The notes under the pieces are model-generated. The model did not search any database. It was not told the origin of the DNA and saw only the letters and a program-made list of their open reading frames with translations. Of a stretch of 64,000 nt of DNA, positions 41,205 to 50,735 are shown in pieces (position 1 is the stretch's first letter; the number at the start of each line of letters is the position of its first letter). Made by a program: the position numbers and the translations under genes. Origin of the DNA: Trichomonas vaginalis G3 (Eukaryota > Parabasalia > Trichomonadida > Trichomonadidae); contig NC_067206.1 in assembly GCF_026262505.1 (NCBI RefSeq), positions 30,643,896-30,707,895 of the forward strand, given 5' to 3'.

Positions 41205-41399
41205 AGTTAGTATACAAGTCTTGGGTATGGTGGCACTGCGTTCCACCTTACCCAATACTTGTGAATTTGACACTTTACAAAACCGTTAACGTATATTTTA
41301 CAACATGAACGTAAAAACTAACTTAACCTTAAATATTTACAAAGCCGCCAACAATTTCACCTCACTATCGTTCTCACTAACAACTTCACTAATGTTCTC
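41205..41399 (+). repeat. Left terminal repeat of the palindromic element
   Basis: Starts AGTTAGTATACAAGTC, contains the foldback hairpin 41214-41262 with loop CACTGCGTT, then GAATTTGACACTTTACAAAA and AAATATTTACAAAG, matching Mavericks A and B. Confidence 0.9.
41214..41262. repeat. Terminal foldback hairpin, palindrome left end
   Basis: Arms ACAAGTCTTGGGTATGGTGG and CCACCTTACCCAATACTTGT pair with two mismatches around the loop CACTGCGTT. Confidence 0.9.
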
Positions 41400-41682
41400 A
41401 TAAATTTTCCTCAATATCTTCATCATCAGTGTTAACCCTATTGTAGTCATACTTGAAGCCATAAACTTTCTCTAACTTCTTAACGTACAATTTACATAAC
41501 TTACCTTCGTCATCGTATGGTTTAATGATATAACTATTTCTATCTTTATAAACAGTCAATGAAAAGTCAACTGGTCTCGGATGTATTTGAAAGAACATGT
41601 TATGCTCAGGAAGGAAGAATAAATGTTTAAATGTATGTTTGTTATATGTTTTGATTTGTATGAGTTGCTTTTGTTCTGTCAT
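41398..41682 (-). CDS. 94-aa terminal-region protein (left arm)
   Basis: Read from the ATG at 41682 (MTEQKQLIQIK), which follows TTATTTGGATGTA, the same start context as 19491. A longer ORF to 41832 runs through repeat cassette DNA and is rejected. The protein has YNKHTFKHLFFLP, an SLTVYKD strand, KLYVKKLEKVYGFKYDY and an acidic tail. Copies are at 56421-56705 (identical) and 59598-59882 (Maverick B). The same fold pattern ends the HNH protein of this element. It is always the gene nearest the terminal repeat. Function unknown. Confidence 0.75.
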   Translation of the reverse strand: MTEQKQLIQIKTYNKHTFKHLFFLPEHNMFFQIHPRPVDFSLTVYKDRNSYIIKPYDDEGKLCKLYVKKLEKVYGFKYDYNRVNTDDEDIEENL

Positions 41683-41782
41683 TACATCCAAATAAAATAA
41701 AAATAATTTTAAAAAATAAAATAAAAAATAAATGATATCACCACCCTCACACGTATGAAAACATAGCACAAAAATAAATTTA

Positions 41783-41840
41783 GGTGAAGTGGTGAGATCT
41801 AACCCGATTTCTAACCCGATTTCTAACCTCATTTCTACCC
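41783..41840 (+). repeat. Hybrid GTGAG/CTAAC word cassette
   Basis: AGGTGAAGTGGTGAGATC is followed by TAACCCGATTTCTAACCCG and CTAACCTCATTTCTACCC. The left half has GTGAG words while the right half has CTAAC words. The mirror copy is near 56263-56320. Confidence 0.75.
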
Positions 41841-41856
41841 TGTTGAATTCATTGCT

Positions 41857-42099
41857 TTATAACTCACTGTCGTCTGCTTTCTCCAACTCTTCTAACTTCT
41901 TCTTAAGTTCAGCAATGTTGTCCTCATGAAGTTTAATCTTTCTCAAAATTCCTTCTTTATCTAATGGTTGCTTTATCTTTCTAAACTGAACTCTACCATC
42001 CTTCATAGTATGAATGTAAAAACCTTCTGGAATAGTTCCTGATTTAATGTATTCTACCAAAAACTTTTGTTTCATTGCTTCAGTGACTTTAGTCGTCAT
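41857..42099 (-). CDS. 80-aa terminal-region protein (left arm)
   Basis: Read from the ATG at 42099. The N-terminal half (VTEAMKQKFLVEYIKSGTIP, MKDGRVQFRKIKQPLD) looks like a small globular domain, and the rest is a coiled coil (HEDNIAELKKKLEELEKAD). It is identical in the right arm and present but frameshifted in Maverick A. It may form a complex with the neighbouring 94-aa protein; this is inference from their constant pairing. Confidence 0.75.
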   Translation of the reverse strand: MTTKVTEAMKQKFLVEYIKSGTIPEGFYIHTMKDGRVQFRKIKQPLDKEGILRKIKLHEDNIAELKKKLEELEKADDSEL

Positions 42100-42655
42100 T
42101 TTACTCTAAGGTGAAGCTAGCACAGCGATAATGGATTTCATGACTTTTTAGTATTTCATGCAATCTTAACAGATAGCCTTACAAGTACTTCCAGTGTCCC
42201 TAGCTGTCCCTCCTTTTTATATAACTCCATGACATTTATAATCTCGCGAAACTTAACAGGTAGCATAACAGATTAAAATCAGATGAGGTTTTGAACCAAA
42301 ATTTCTAAGCAACGTTGTCAAGGATTTTGAGGAACTAGGGACAGAGTGTGGCAAAGTCCAAGATTTAATTTATCTTCATCTGTTTCATCAGCTATCTCAT
42401 CTAATATGCCAATATTTTATTCATAACTCGTGGCAAACTCACTAACTTTCATTATGTTCATCTGCATGCTTCATCTGATAGAAAGTATGACTTTCATTAA
42501 CTCTGTGAGATAATGAAAACTACTAGGGACAGAGACCATGGCAAAGTTTATGACTTTCATTATTTCCAGAACTTAATGAAAACTACTAGGGACAGAGACC
42601 ATGGCAAAGTTCATGATTTAATTTATTCTCTCACTAACGACAAAAATAAATGTCC
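42100..42655. repeat. Intergenic region with GGGACAG word cassettes
   Basis: ACTAGGGACAGAGACCATGG occurs near 42520 and again near 42582, each followed by CAAAGTT and ATGA; a related copy (ACTAGGGACAGAGTGTGGC) is near 42334, and two TGTCCCT words lie near 42197-42212. There is no gene. The region is mirrored in the right arm at 55448-56003. Confidence 0.8.
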
Positions 42656-45424
42656 TCACTTCTTAACAAAGTAATATGTGCTTCTTACACCACCATAGCT
42701 CAAACGTTTCTTTTCAAACATCGATTGAAACTTATTTTGAGCCATTGGCTTTAGTCTCTTTTTCTTCAAATACGCCAAGAAATCTTCTTCACATCTTTTC
42801 ACTTCATAGCCTTCTTTAAACTCCTCCTTGTTAAGTTCTATGAAATCCTTTATCTCATTCTTTGTTGCAATGGCTTCTTCACGAACGACATCGTGAACTA
42901 TTTCATCACTGTTCTCATGTATGACCTCCTCACTGTTCTCATGAACTATTTCATCACTGTTCTCATGTATGACCTCCTCACTGTTCTCATGAACTATTTC
43001 ATCACTGTTCTCATGTATGACCTCCTCACTGTTCTCATGAACTATTTCATCACTGTTCTCATGAACGACCTCCTTACTGTTCTCATGAACTATTTCATCA
43101 TTGTTCTCATGTATGACCTCCTCACTGTTCTCATGAACTATTTCATCACTGTTCTCATGTATGACCTCCTCACTGTTCTCATGAACTATTTCAACACTGT
43201 TCTCATGTATGACCTCCTCACTGTCTTTCATAAGCGTTTCAAAGTCTCCTTTACTCATTACTTCAATCTCATACTGTTCACAGTAGTACTTAAACTCACT
43301 GTATATGTCTTTGTTGTATGTTATATTGCTTCCCATGTACTCCATGAATTTTTCAAGCACTTCCTCATAATTCACTGTTTCTTTCTTTCCACGACCTTCT
43401 AATATCATACTTGCTTCGTAAATATAACTTCTTGCAGAACCGTCTCGCTTTCTACTTCTCTTCACAAATTCTCTCATCTTGCCACCAAATACATTTGAAC
43501 TACATGCAAAGAATTCATTCTCCTTCGCAAATTCTTTATATCTTCTGTAGCACTCTGTACAATTCCATCCGGATACAAACTTTTCATAGAACTCCTCGTA
43601 AAACATTTGGTAAGGTGTTTTGTTCATTTCGATGAGTTCTTGTTTAGCCCTGGTGAATGGTATCTTCCTTACATCAAATTCACTTAAATCTTTCCTCATG
43701 AAGTACGTCAGTAAGTTTGAATAAAACTCTTCATTAAAGCTTTCAATGAGATTTGAGAAATATTCGTAATTTCCTTTGTATCTGCTGCTTACGTCAATGA
43801 CAACAAATCTTCTGTCGTCTTTGTCAATCTTTACTGAGTTGAAGTTGTTAGATATCATGATGATATTACAAACATTCTCTATCTTTCTTACTGGCTGACA
43901 CTTCTGATTTAAGTCCAACTGAGTCTCTGTTACTATTGACTTTAGTGCGTCGTGGTTCATGACCTTAGACGTATCGCATGAGCTTAGTTCATTGCATACG
44001 ATGAGCTTCATGTTCTCAATAGCAGCATTGAATCTACCAACCACATTCTCTATTGCCGTTATATTATTGTTGGCGTACTTGCTAATGAGCTCGCATAGAA
44101 CATTACTAAGTACATTCTTACCAGTTCCTTGCTTTCCTATTAACAAAAGTACTGTTCCAGTCTTTCCACAAGGATTTTGAACGATGTAGGCGAACCAGTT
44201 CAAAACATACTCATAAAGCTCTTCATCCTCATTACATATGACATCGTGAACATGTTTCAAATATCCTTCAATAACGCTTTCATCTACTTCATTCAGTACC
44301 TCATACTCATATCCTCTGAAATAGCTGTAAATGTCATCTCTTTCGTCAAAGAATCTCATGCCTGACTTCATAAGATAGTTCTTGTTCTGACCCGCTTCAT
44401 AAATCATCAGTGCGTTCACATCCTTCTCCTCAATACGTCCTACATAAACACTCTTCATGAGCTTATTGAATTCCTTGCTATCTACTGACACAAGTGTTGT
44501 TGTGTCTCGTATTCCATCATAATCTTTCACTAGATATGTCATACGTGCTCCGTCAATAACGACAACACATCTTCTTAAGTCATTTATAACACTAGCTATG
44601 TCAATACCGTCCTCACTCATGTACTTATTTTTCCTCAAGTCCTTTAGTGTGAAAGTGTCTCTAAGTTCTATTTCAAACAATTCATTTACACATCCTTTGC
44701 AATACTTCTCTATAAAATATTTCTGTCGTTCTTTACTAAGTTTCTTAACAGCTCTGAAGAACCATGTGTTTTGACTCAAACATCCTTCACAACTTCTCTC
44801 ATTCATTCCTAGTTCTTTCATGTCATTATCTTCAACCTCTATGGTCTCATTGACTAAGGTCAAAGGGTTCTTAGTCATTGCTGGTCTTATCTGAAACAAT
44901 GTTTGTGCAACAGGTTTAACTAGTTCAGCAACGTCCTTCCTTAATATGAATAGCTGTTTCCACTCATCTTTGCTAACAGTTCTTTCATAACCACTGACAG
45001 TAATGATTTCATTTGCTGACCTTAGACACTTATGTTCTATCATTTGTATTGCTTTTGTGTAAGGCTTTCGTGAGCATAGGTTGTATATGTCATTCCTGCA
45101 ATGTTCATTCATACCAATAGTACTAAATCCTTTCTTTGCTGTTGAGTGCATAATATCCATTAGTTCCTGTGTTCGTATTGCTGTCTCATAAAATACAACA
45201 AGACCTTTGTCATCTATGACGTACTTACCGAAAACATTGCTTATATTCTTTAACCATGAAATAACATCCTCATTCATGCTGTCAAACATGAAGTAAGGTC
45301 TTACATACTCTTCACTTATAAGATACTCCACAAAGTACTTGTTAAGCTCTATGTCCTCGTGAGCGATTTCATTAGGTTTGATATTAGTTCCTTTTGTCAT
45401 TGCTGTCATGTACTTCACTCTCAT
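42656..45424 (-). CDS. SF3/D5-like helicase, probable primase-helicase (left arm, intact)
   Basis: This 922-residue protein is read from the first ATG, 45424; an upstream TTG is not needed. Two CxxC pairs (SCEGC and YCKGC, about 218-250) may bind zinc. The helicase core has YVLNWFAYIVQNP, the P-loop GKQGTGKN (about 428), a Walker B-like LIVCNEL and the NIIMISNNF...DDRRFVVIDVSS segment of DUF5906/D5-type SF3 enzymes. About 14 copies of a seven-residue unit (HENS-x-E plus Ile/Val) follow at about 734-843. The C-terminus is a small domain ending FEKKRLSYGGVRSTYYFVKK, probably DNA-binding. Catalytic primase residues were not recognised. It probably drives replication of this element. Confidence 0.85.
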   Translation of the reverse strand: MRVKYMTAMTKGTNIKPNEIAHEDIELNKYFVEYLISEEYVRPYFMFDSMNEDVISWLKNISNVFGKYVIDDKGLVVFYETAIRTQELMDIMHSTAKKGFSTIGMNEHCRNDIYNLCSRKPYTKAIQMIEHKCLRSANEIITVSGYERTVSKDEWKQLFILRKDVAELVKPVAQTLFQIRPAMTKNPLTLVNETIEVEDNDMKELGMNERSCEGCLSQNTWFFRAVKKLSKERQKYFIEKYCKGCVNELFEIELRDTFTLKDLRKNKYMSEDGIDIASVINDLRRCVVVIDGARMTYLVKDYDGIRDTTTLVSVDSKEFNKLMKSVYVGRIEEKDVNALMIYEAGQNKNYLMKSGMRFFDERDDIYSYFRGYEYEVLNEVDESVIEGYLKHVHDVICNEDEELYEYVLNWFAYIVQNPCGKTGTVLLLIGKQGTGKNVLSNVLCELISKYANNNITAIENVVGRFNAAIENMKLIVCNELSSCDTSKVMNHDALKSIVTETQLDLNQKCQPVRKIENVCNIIMISNNFNSVKIDKDDRRFVVIDVSSRYKGNYEYFSNLIESFNEEFYSNLLTYFMRKDLSEFDVRKIPFTRAKQELIEMNKTPYQMFYEEFYEKFVSGWNCTECYRRYKEFAKENEFFACSSNVFGGKMREFVKRSRKRDGSARSYIYEASMILEGRGKKETVNYEEVLEKFMEYMGSNITYNKDIYSEFKYYCEQYEIEVMSKGDFETLMKDSEEVIHENSVEIVHENSEEVIHENSDEIVHENSEEVIHENNDEIVHENSKEVVHENSDEIVHENSEEVIHENSDEIVHENSEEVIHENSDEIVHENSEEVIHENSDEIVHDVVREEAIATKNEIKDFIELNKEEFKEGYEVKRCEEDFLAYLKKKRLKPMAQNKFQSMFEKKRLSYGGVRSTYYFVKK
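42893..43222 (-). repeat. 21-bp coding repeat inside the helicase gene
   Basis: Alternating 21-bp units (GAGAACAGTGATGAAATAGT / CATGAGAACAGTGAGGAGGT on the minus strand) encode HENSDEIV and HENSEEVI. Repeats in both arms have the same number of units, with only a few base changes. Confidence 0.95.
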
Positions 45425-45524
45425 AGTTCCTTTCAATAGCGTAAAAGTACTTCATTGTTTCATAACTGCTCTAAATTCTGTTCAAAATTCGTACAACATA
45501 ACTTTTTAACATTAGTGAAAGAAC
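45425..45524. promoter_or_regulatory. Divergent intergenic region between helicase and HNH genes
   Basis: Only 100 bp separate the two start codons (45424 and 45525). The stretch is AT-rich and contains ACTTTTTAACATTAGTG. It must hold both promoters. An identical mirror copy is at 52579-52678. Confidence 0.5.
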
Positions 45525-46229
45525 ATGAGCGAAACAACAACATCTAACATTACAGAAGAAGTCAATGACAATGCCGATGAAAACATTACAGAAGGAGCTA
45601 GTGAAAATATTGACGAGTTCAGTGAGGAAGAAGATATTGAGGACGTCAATGAGAACGTTAGTGGGGAACAAACTCAATGGGAAACATTGAGAAATCATGA
45701 AGATTATGAGATTTGTACGACATATCCTTTTACTATTCGTCGAAAGAAAAACAAACATATTAAGAGTGAATGCTTAAATAATCATGGTTATATTGAGCTT
45801 AGTTTAAACAACAAAATGTACTTAAAGCATAGAATTATTGCAGAACAGTGGATTGAAAATCCAAACAATTTGAAAGAAATAGACCATATAAATCATGATA
45901 GAACGGACAACAGAATCTCAAACCTTCGTTGGTGTTCTAGATCTGAAAACAATAGAAATAAAAGCAAGTATGGCGATATAGTTTATGAGTTCGTTGATGA
46001 AATATCTGACGAAGCTGTTGAAATAACAGATTATGGTAAGCATTCGTTTGAGTTCTACTACTATGTTGAGAATGAGGACGCATTCTATTATTATACAGGT
46101 CTTAACTATCGAAAACTTCATATAAACTTTACAAAAACAGGTGCTGCTTATGTTTGTATGATAGATACAGAAAACAAGAGTGTAATTTTATTCATAAACA
46201 AATTCAAACGCTTGTACGGCTTCATGTAG
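45525..46229 (+). CDS. NUMOD4-HNH endonuclease (left arm)
   Basis: This 234-residue protein has an acidic N-terminus (residues 1-50), a NUMOD4-like segment (WETLRNHEDYEICTTYPFTI) and an HNH_3 core (HRIIAEQWIENPNNLKEIDH, then NHDRTDNRISNLRW at about 124-137, and SENNRNKS). Such proteins are phage and virus homing-type nucleases. The last 75 residues (ITDYGKHSFEF ... FINKFKRLYGF) resemble the separate 94-aa terminal-region proteins, so the nuclease has gained that domain. It may cut at or near element-specific sites. The right-arm copy (51874-52578) encodes the same protein. Confidence 0.85.
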   Translation: MSETTTSNITEEVNDNADENITEGASENIDEFSEEEDIEDVNENVSGEQTQWETLRNHEDYEICTTYPFTIRRKKNKHIKSECLNNHGYIELSLNNKMYLKHRIIAEQWIENPNNLKEIDHINHDRTDNRISNLRWCSRSENNRNKSKYGDIVYEFVDEISDEAVEITDYGKHSFEFYYYVENEDAFYYYTGLNYRKLHINFTKTGAAYVCMIDTENKSVILFINKFKRLYGFM

Positions 46230-46765
46230 GACAAACATTATTTTTCAACACTAACGCCAACACTTAGGACAAACATTCATGACTAACATTACTGTATAAC
46301 ATAAATGTTTTGTCATGATTTAATCGTATATGCTTTGTCATGATTTCTTCGTATATGTTTTGTCATGATTTAATCGTATATGTTTTGTCAAGACTTCTTC
46401 GTATATGTTTTGTCATGACTTCTTCGTATATGCTTTGTCATGATTTAATCGTATATGCTTTGTCAGGGTTTCTTCGTATATGTTTTGTCAAGACTTCTTC
46501 GTATATGCTTTGTCATGACTTCATCGTATATGTTTTGTCAAACATGAACGTATATGTTTTGTCATGACTTCTTCGTATATGTTTTGTCAAACATGAACGT
46601 AAATGTTTTGTCATGACTTCATCGTATATGTTTTGTCAAACATGAACGTATATGTTTTGTCATGACTTCTTCGTATATGTTTTGTCATGACTTCTTCGTA
46701 TATGTTTTGTCAAACATGAACGTAAATGTTTTGTCATGACTTCATCGTAATGAGTGTAAATGATT

Positions 46766-46866
46766 TCATATAATTGCTTACCTCGGAAAACCGAGAGAAG
46801 AGATTCCATATGAAAATCGCAAGAATTTGGCTCCTGGTTTGAAATATTATTATGTTCATAGACTTC
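46766..46866 (+). pseudogene. Captured fragment of the KilA-N gene
   Basis: TACCTCGGAAAACCGAGAGA through TTATTATGTTCATAGACTTC matches 10090-10190 of the Maverick A KilA-N gene (protein segment LGKPREEIPYENRKNLAPGL) with a few changes. It begins and ends directly in repeat units. Confidence 0.9.
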
Positions 46867-47100
46867 TTCGTATATGTTTTGTCAAACATGAACGTATATG
46901 TTTTGTCATGATTTCATCGTAAATGTTTTGTCAAGGTTTCTTCGTATATGTTTTGTCAAGACTTCTTCGTATATGTTTTGTCATGATTTCATCGTATATG
47001 TTTTGTCATGATTTTATCGTAAATGATTTGTCAAGATTTCATCGTAATGAGTGTAAATGAACCAAAAATAATGTTTACGTTCATGTTTGACAACAACACA

Positions 47101-47334
47101 GGAGGAAGGCAGTTATGAATTATTTTTGAAGAACTGAAGGTGCTACCATGTTACCATGTGCTACCAGGTTAATGAACTTCTCTGAAAAAATGAGACAACA
47201 TGACATTTTGACAACACAGCAGGGGAAGGCAGTTATGAATTATTTTTGAAGAACTGAAGGTGTCACTACGTCACCATGTGTCACTCGGTTAATTAACTTC
47301 TCTTAAAAAGTGTGACAACATGACATTTTGACAA
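47101..47334 (+). repeat. Pair of word cassettes with different words
   Basis: Two 115-bp paralogous blocks both begin GGCAGTTATGAATTATTTTT and end ACATGACATTTTGACAAC. The first carries GCTACCATGTTACCATGTGC, the second GTCACTACGTCACCATGTGT. All three words changed together. The mirror is at 50497-50735. Confidence 0.9.
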
Positions 47335-47525
47335 CAACACAGGAAATAAATGTTTACGTAAATGTTTTGTCAAGACTTCTTCGTTTATGTTTTGTCAAAC
47401 ATGAGCGTAAATGTTTTGTCATGACTTCATCGTAATGAGCGTATATGCTTTGTCATGATTTCATCGTAAATGTTTTGTCATGACTTCATCGTATATGTTT
47501 TGTCATGACTTCATCGTAATGAGCG

Positions 47526-47611
47526 TAAATCAGACAAAAATATATTTTAGGTGAAGAGGTGAGATCTCACCTCTTTTCTCACCTCTTTTCTCACCTCATG
47601 AATTTTCATGA
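47526..47611 (+). repeat. GTGAG hairpin cassette, left arm 1
   Basis: GTAAATCAGACAAAAATATA, AGGTGAAGAGGTGAGATC, then TCACC words every 12 bp, and ATGAATTTTCATGA. The core GGTGAGATCTCACC is a perfect palindrome. Confidence 0.9.
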
Positions 47612-47896
47612 CTTCTTCATCGTATATGCTTTGTCAAACATGAACGTATATGCTTTGTCATGACTTCTTCATCGGAATGAGTGTAAATGTTTTGTCATGA
47701 TTTCATCGTAATGAGTGTAAATGTTTTGTCATGATTTCATCGTAATGAGTGTAAATGTTTTGTCATGATTTCATCGTAAATGTTTTGTCATGACTTCATC
47801 GTAATGAGCATATATGTTTTGTCATGATTTCATCGTACATGTTTTGTCGAAACTTCTTCGTATATGCTTTGTCAAGACTTCTTCATCGGAATGAGC

Positions 47897-47982
47897 GTAA
47901 ATCAGACAAAAATATATTTTAGGTGAAGAGGTGAGATCTCACCTCTTTTCTCACCTCTTTTCTCACCTCATGAATTTTCATG
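47897..47982 (+). repeat. GTGAG hairpin cassette, left arm 2
   Basis: Same sequence as 47526-47611. Confidence 0.9.
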
Positions 47983-48431
47983 ACTTCTTCATCGTATATG
48001 CTTTGTCAAACATGAGCGTGAATGTTTTGTCATGACTTCTTCATCGTATATGCTTTGTCAAACATGAACGTATATGCTTTGTCAAACATGAGCGTGAATG
48101 TTTTGTCATGACTTCTTCATCGTATATGCTTTGTCAAACATGAACGTATATGCTTTGTCATGACTTCTTCATCGGAATGAGCGTAAATGTTTTGTCAAGA
48201 CTTCTTCATCGTAATGAGTGTAAATGTTTTGTCATGATTTCATCGTATATGCTTTGTCATGACTTCTTCATCGGAATGAGCGTAAATGTTTTGTCAAGAC
48301 TTCTTCATCGTAATGAGTGTAAATGTTTTGTCATGATTTCATCGTACATGTTTTGTCATGATTTCATCGTACATGTTTTGTCGAAACTTCTTCGTATATG
48401 CTTTGTCAAGACTTCTTCATCGGAATGAGCG

Positions 48432-48517
48432 TAAATCAGACAAAAATATATTTTAGGTGAAGAGGTGAGATCTCACCTCTTTTCTCACCTCTTTTCTCAC
48501 CTCATGAATTTTCATGA
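48432..48517 (+). repeat. GTGAG hairpin cassette, left arm 3
   Basis: Same sequence as 47526-47611. Confidence 0.9.
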
Positions 48518-48620
48518 CTTCTTCATCGTATATGCTTTGTCAAACATGAACGTATATGCTTTGTCATGACTTCATCGTAATGAGCGTATATGCTTTGTCA
48601 TGACTTCATCGTAATGAGCG

Positions 48621-48697
48621 TAAATCAGACAAAAATAATGTTTATGTTAGAATGTTAGATCTAACACCTTTTCTAACATGTTTTCTAACATGGAGGA
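48621..48697 (+). repeat. CTAAC-word form of the hairpin cassette
   Basis: AATGTTAGATCTAACACC replaces the GTGAG core, and the two following words are CTAACATG instead of CTCACCTC, at the same 12-bp spacing. The mirror is at 48975-49050. Confidence 0.9.
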
Positions 48698-48956
48698 TTT
48701 CATTAGATATACACATTCTTCCTTCATTTCATTCTATACACAATTTATATCATAGACGATTTAATAGATATAATACTTTACTGTTTCATTAGATATACAC
48801 ATTCTTCCTTCATTTCATTCTATACACAATTTACATCATAGACGATTTAATAGATATAATACTTTACTGTTTCATCTGATATAAACATTCTTCCCTAAAC
48901 ATTATTTTAGTTAAAGTCCATCAAATATTTTTAGGATACTTTCACCAAATAATATT
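48698..48956. repeat. Centre of the palindrome with 86-bp tandem repeat
   Basis: TTTCATTAGATATACACATT starts at 48698 and again at 48784, with a third partial, changed copy at 48870, giving an 86-bp period. From about 48895 the sequence is unique (AGTTAAAGTCCATCAAAT) up to the right arm, whose TATATCTAATGAAATCC mirrors the left arm end. About 245 bp are thus outside the inverted symmetry. Confidence 0.85.
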
Positions 48957-50496
48957 TATATCTAATGAAATCCTCCATGTTAGAAAACATGTTAGAAAAG
49001 GTGTTAGATCTAACATTCTAACATAAACATTATTTTTGTCTGATTTACGCTCATTACGATGAAGTCATGACAAAGCATATACGATGAAGAAGTCATGAAA
49101 ATTCATGAGGTGAGAAAAGAGGTGAGAAAAGAGGTGAGATCTCACCTCTTCACCTAAAATATATTTTTGTCTGATTTACGCTCATTCCGATGAAGAAGTC
49201 TTGACAAAGCATATACGAAGAAGTTTCGACAAAACATGTACGATGAAATCATGACAAAACATGTACGATGAAATCATGACAAAACATTTACACTCATTAC
49301 GATGAAGAAGTCTTGACAAAACATTTACGCTCATTCCGATGAAGAAGTCATGACAAAGCATATACGATGAAATCATGACAAAACATTTACACTCATTACG
49401 ATGAAGAAGTCTTGACAAAACATTTACGCTCATTCCGATGAAGAAGTCATGACAAAGCATATACGTTCATGTTTGACAAAGCATATACGATGAAGAAGTC
49501 ATGAAAATTCATGAGGTGAGAAAAGAGGTGAGAAAAGAGGTGAGATCTCACCTCTTCACCTAAAATATATTTTTGTCTGATTTACGCTCATTCCGATGAA
49601 GAAGTCTTGACAAAGCATATACGAAGAAGTTTCGACAAAACATGTACGATGAAATCATGACAAAACATATACGCTCATTACGATGAAGTCATGACAAAAC
49701 ATTTACGATGAAATCATGACAAAACATTTACACTCATTACGATGAAGAAGTCTTGACAAAACATTTACACTCATTCCGATGAAGAAGTCATGACAAAGCA
49801 TATACGTTCATGTTTGACAAAGCATATACGATGAAGAAGTCATGAAAATTCATGAGGTGAGAAAAGAGGTGAGAAAAGAGGTGAGATCTCACCTCTTCAC
49901 CTAAAATATATTTTTGTCTGATTTACGCTCATTCCGATGAAGAAGTCTTGACAAAGCATATACGAAGAAGTTTCGACAAAACATGTACGATGAAATCATG
50001 ACAAAACATGTACGATGAAATCATGACAAAACATTTACACTCATTCCGATGAAGAAGTCATGACAAAGCATTTACGATGAAATCATGACAAAACATTTAC
50101 GATGAAATCATGACAAAACATGTACGATGAAATCATGACAAAACATTTACGCTCATTCCGATGAAGAAGTCATGACAAAGCATATACGTTCATGTTTGAC
50201 AAAGCATATACGATGAAGAAGTCATGAAAATTCATGAGGTGAGAAAAGAGGTGAGAAAAGAGGTGAGATCTCACCTCTTCACCTAAAATATATTTTTGTC
50301 TGATTTACGCTCATTACGATGAAGTCATGACAAAACATATACGATGAAGTCATGACAAAACATTTACGATGAAATCATGACAAAGCATATACGCTCATTA
50401 CGATGAAGTCATGACAAAACATTTACGCTCATGTTTGACAAAACATAAACGAAGAAGTCTTGACAAAACATTTACGTAAACATTTATTTCCTGTGT

Positions 50497-50735
50497 TGTT
50501 GTCAAAATGTCATGTTGTCACACTTTTTAAGAGAAGTTAATTAACCGAGTGACACATGGTGACGTAGTGACACCTTCAGTTCTTCAAAAATAATTCATAA
50601 CTGCCTTCCCCTGCTGTGTTGTCAAAATGTCATGTTGTCTCATTTTTTCAGAGAAGTTCATTAACCTGGTAGCACATGGTAACATGGTAGCACCTTCAGT
50701 TCTTCAAAAATAATTCATAACTGCCTTCCTCCTGT
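50497..50735 (-). repeat. Pair of word cassettes, right arm
   Basis: Mirror of 47101-47334: GTGACACATGGTGACGTAGT block then GTAGCACATGGTAACATGGT block. Confidence 0.9.

Larger units (their letters stand above)
46300..48620 (+). repeat. Array of 24-25-bp repeats, left arm
   Basis: Units such as GTATATGTTTTGTCATGACT plus TCTTC (25 bp) or GTATATGTTTTGTCAAACAT plus GAAC (24 bp) repeat about 80-90 times. Variants alternate TATATG/AAATG/ACATG and TTTTGTC/CTTTGTC. Many units contain the palindrome GTCATGAC. Embedded are three GTGAG cassettes, two word cassettes and a KilA-N fragment. ORFs seen in the array are repeat translations. The array resembles iterons of replication or partition sites. Confidence 0.9.

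Noticed and set aside
40279-41289. 336-codon ORF taken as one Helitron protein
   Set aside because: The last 28 codons lie in the Maverick terminal repeat, so only the part up to 41204 is Helitron.
41398-41832. 144-residue form of the 94-aa protein
   Set aside because: The extra N-terminus runs through cassette and A/T-rich promoter DNA and is absent from the Maverick B copy.
42893-43402. Hydrophobic repeat ORF opposite the helicase (and its right-arm mirror)
   Set aside because: It is the antisense frame of the 21-bp coding repeat; the helicase frame is far better supported.
46300-48620. CRISPR array
   Set aside because: Repeat units follow each other with no unique spacers, no cas genes are present, and the host is eukaryotic.
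48698-48956. Telomere or hairpin telomere at the centre
   Set aside because: The centre has a 245-bp non-palindromic spacer with 86-bp repeats and no telomere-like repeat.
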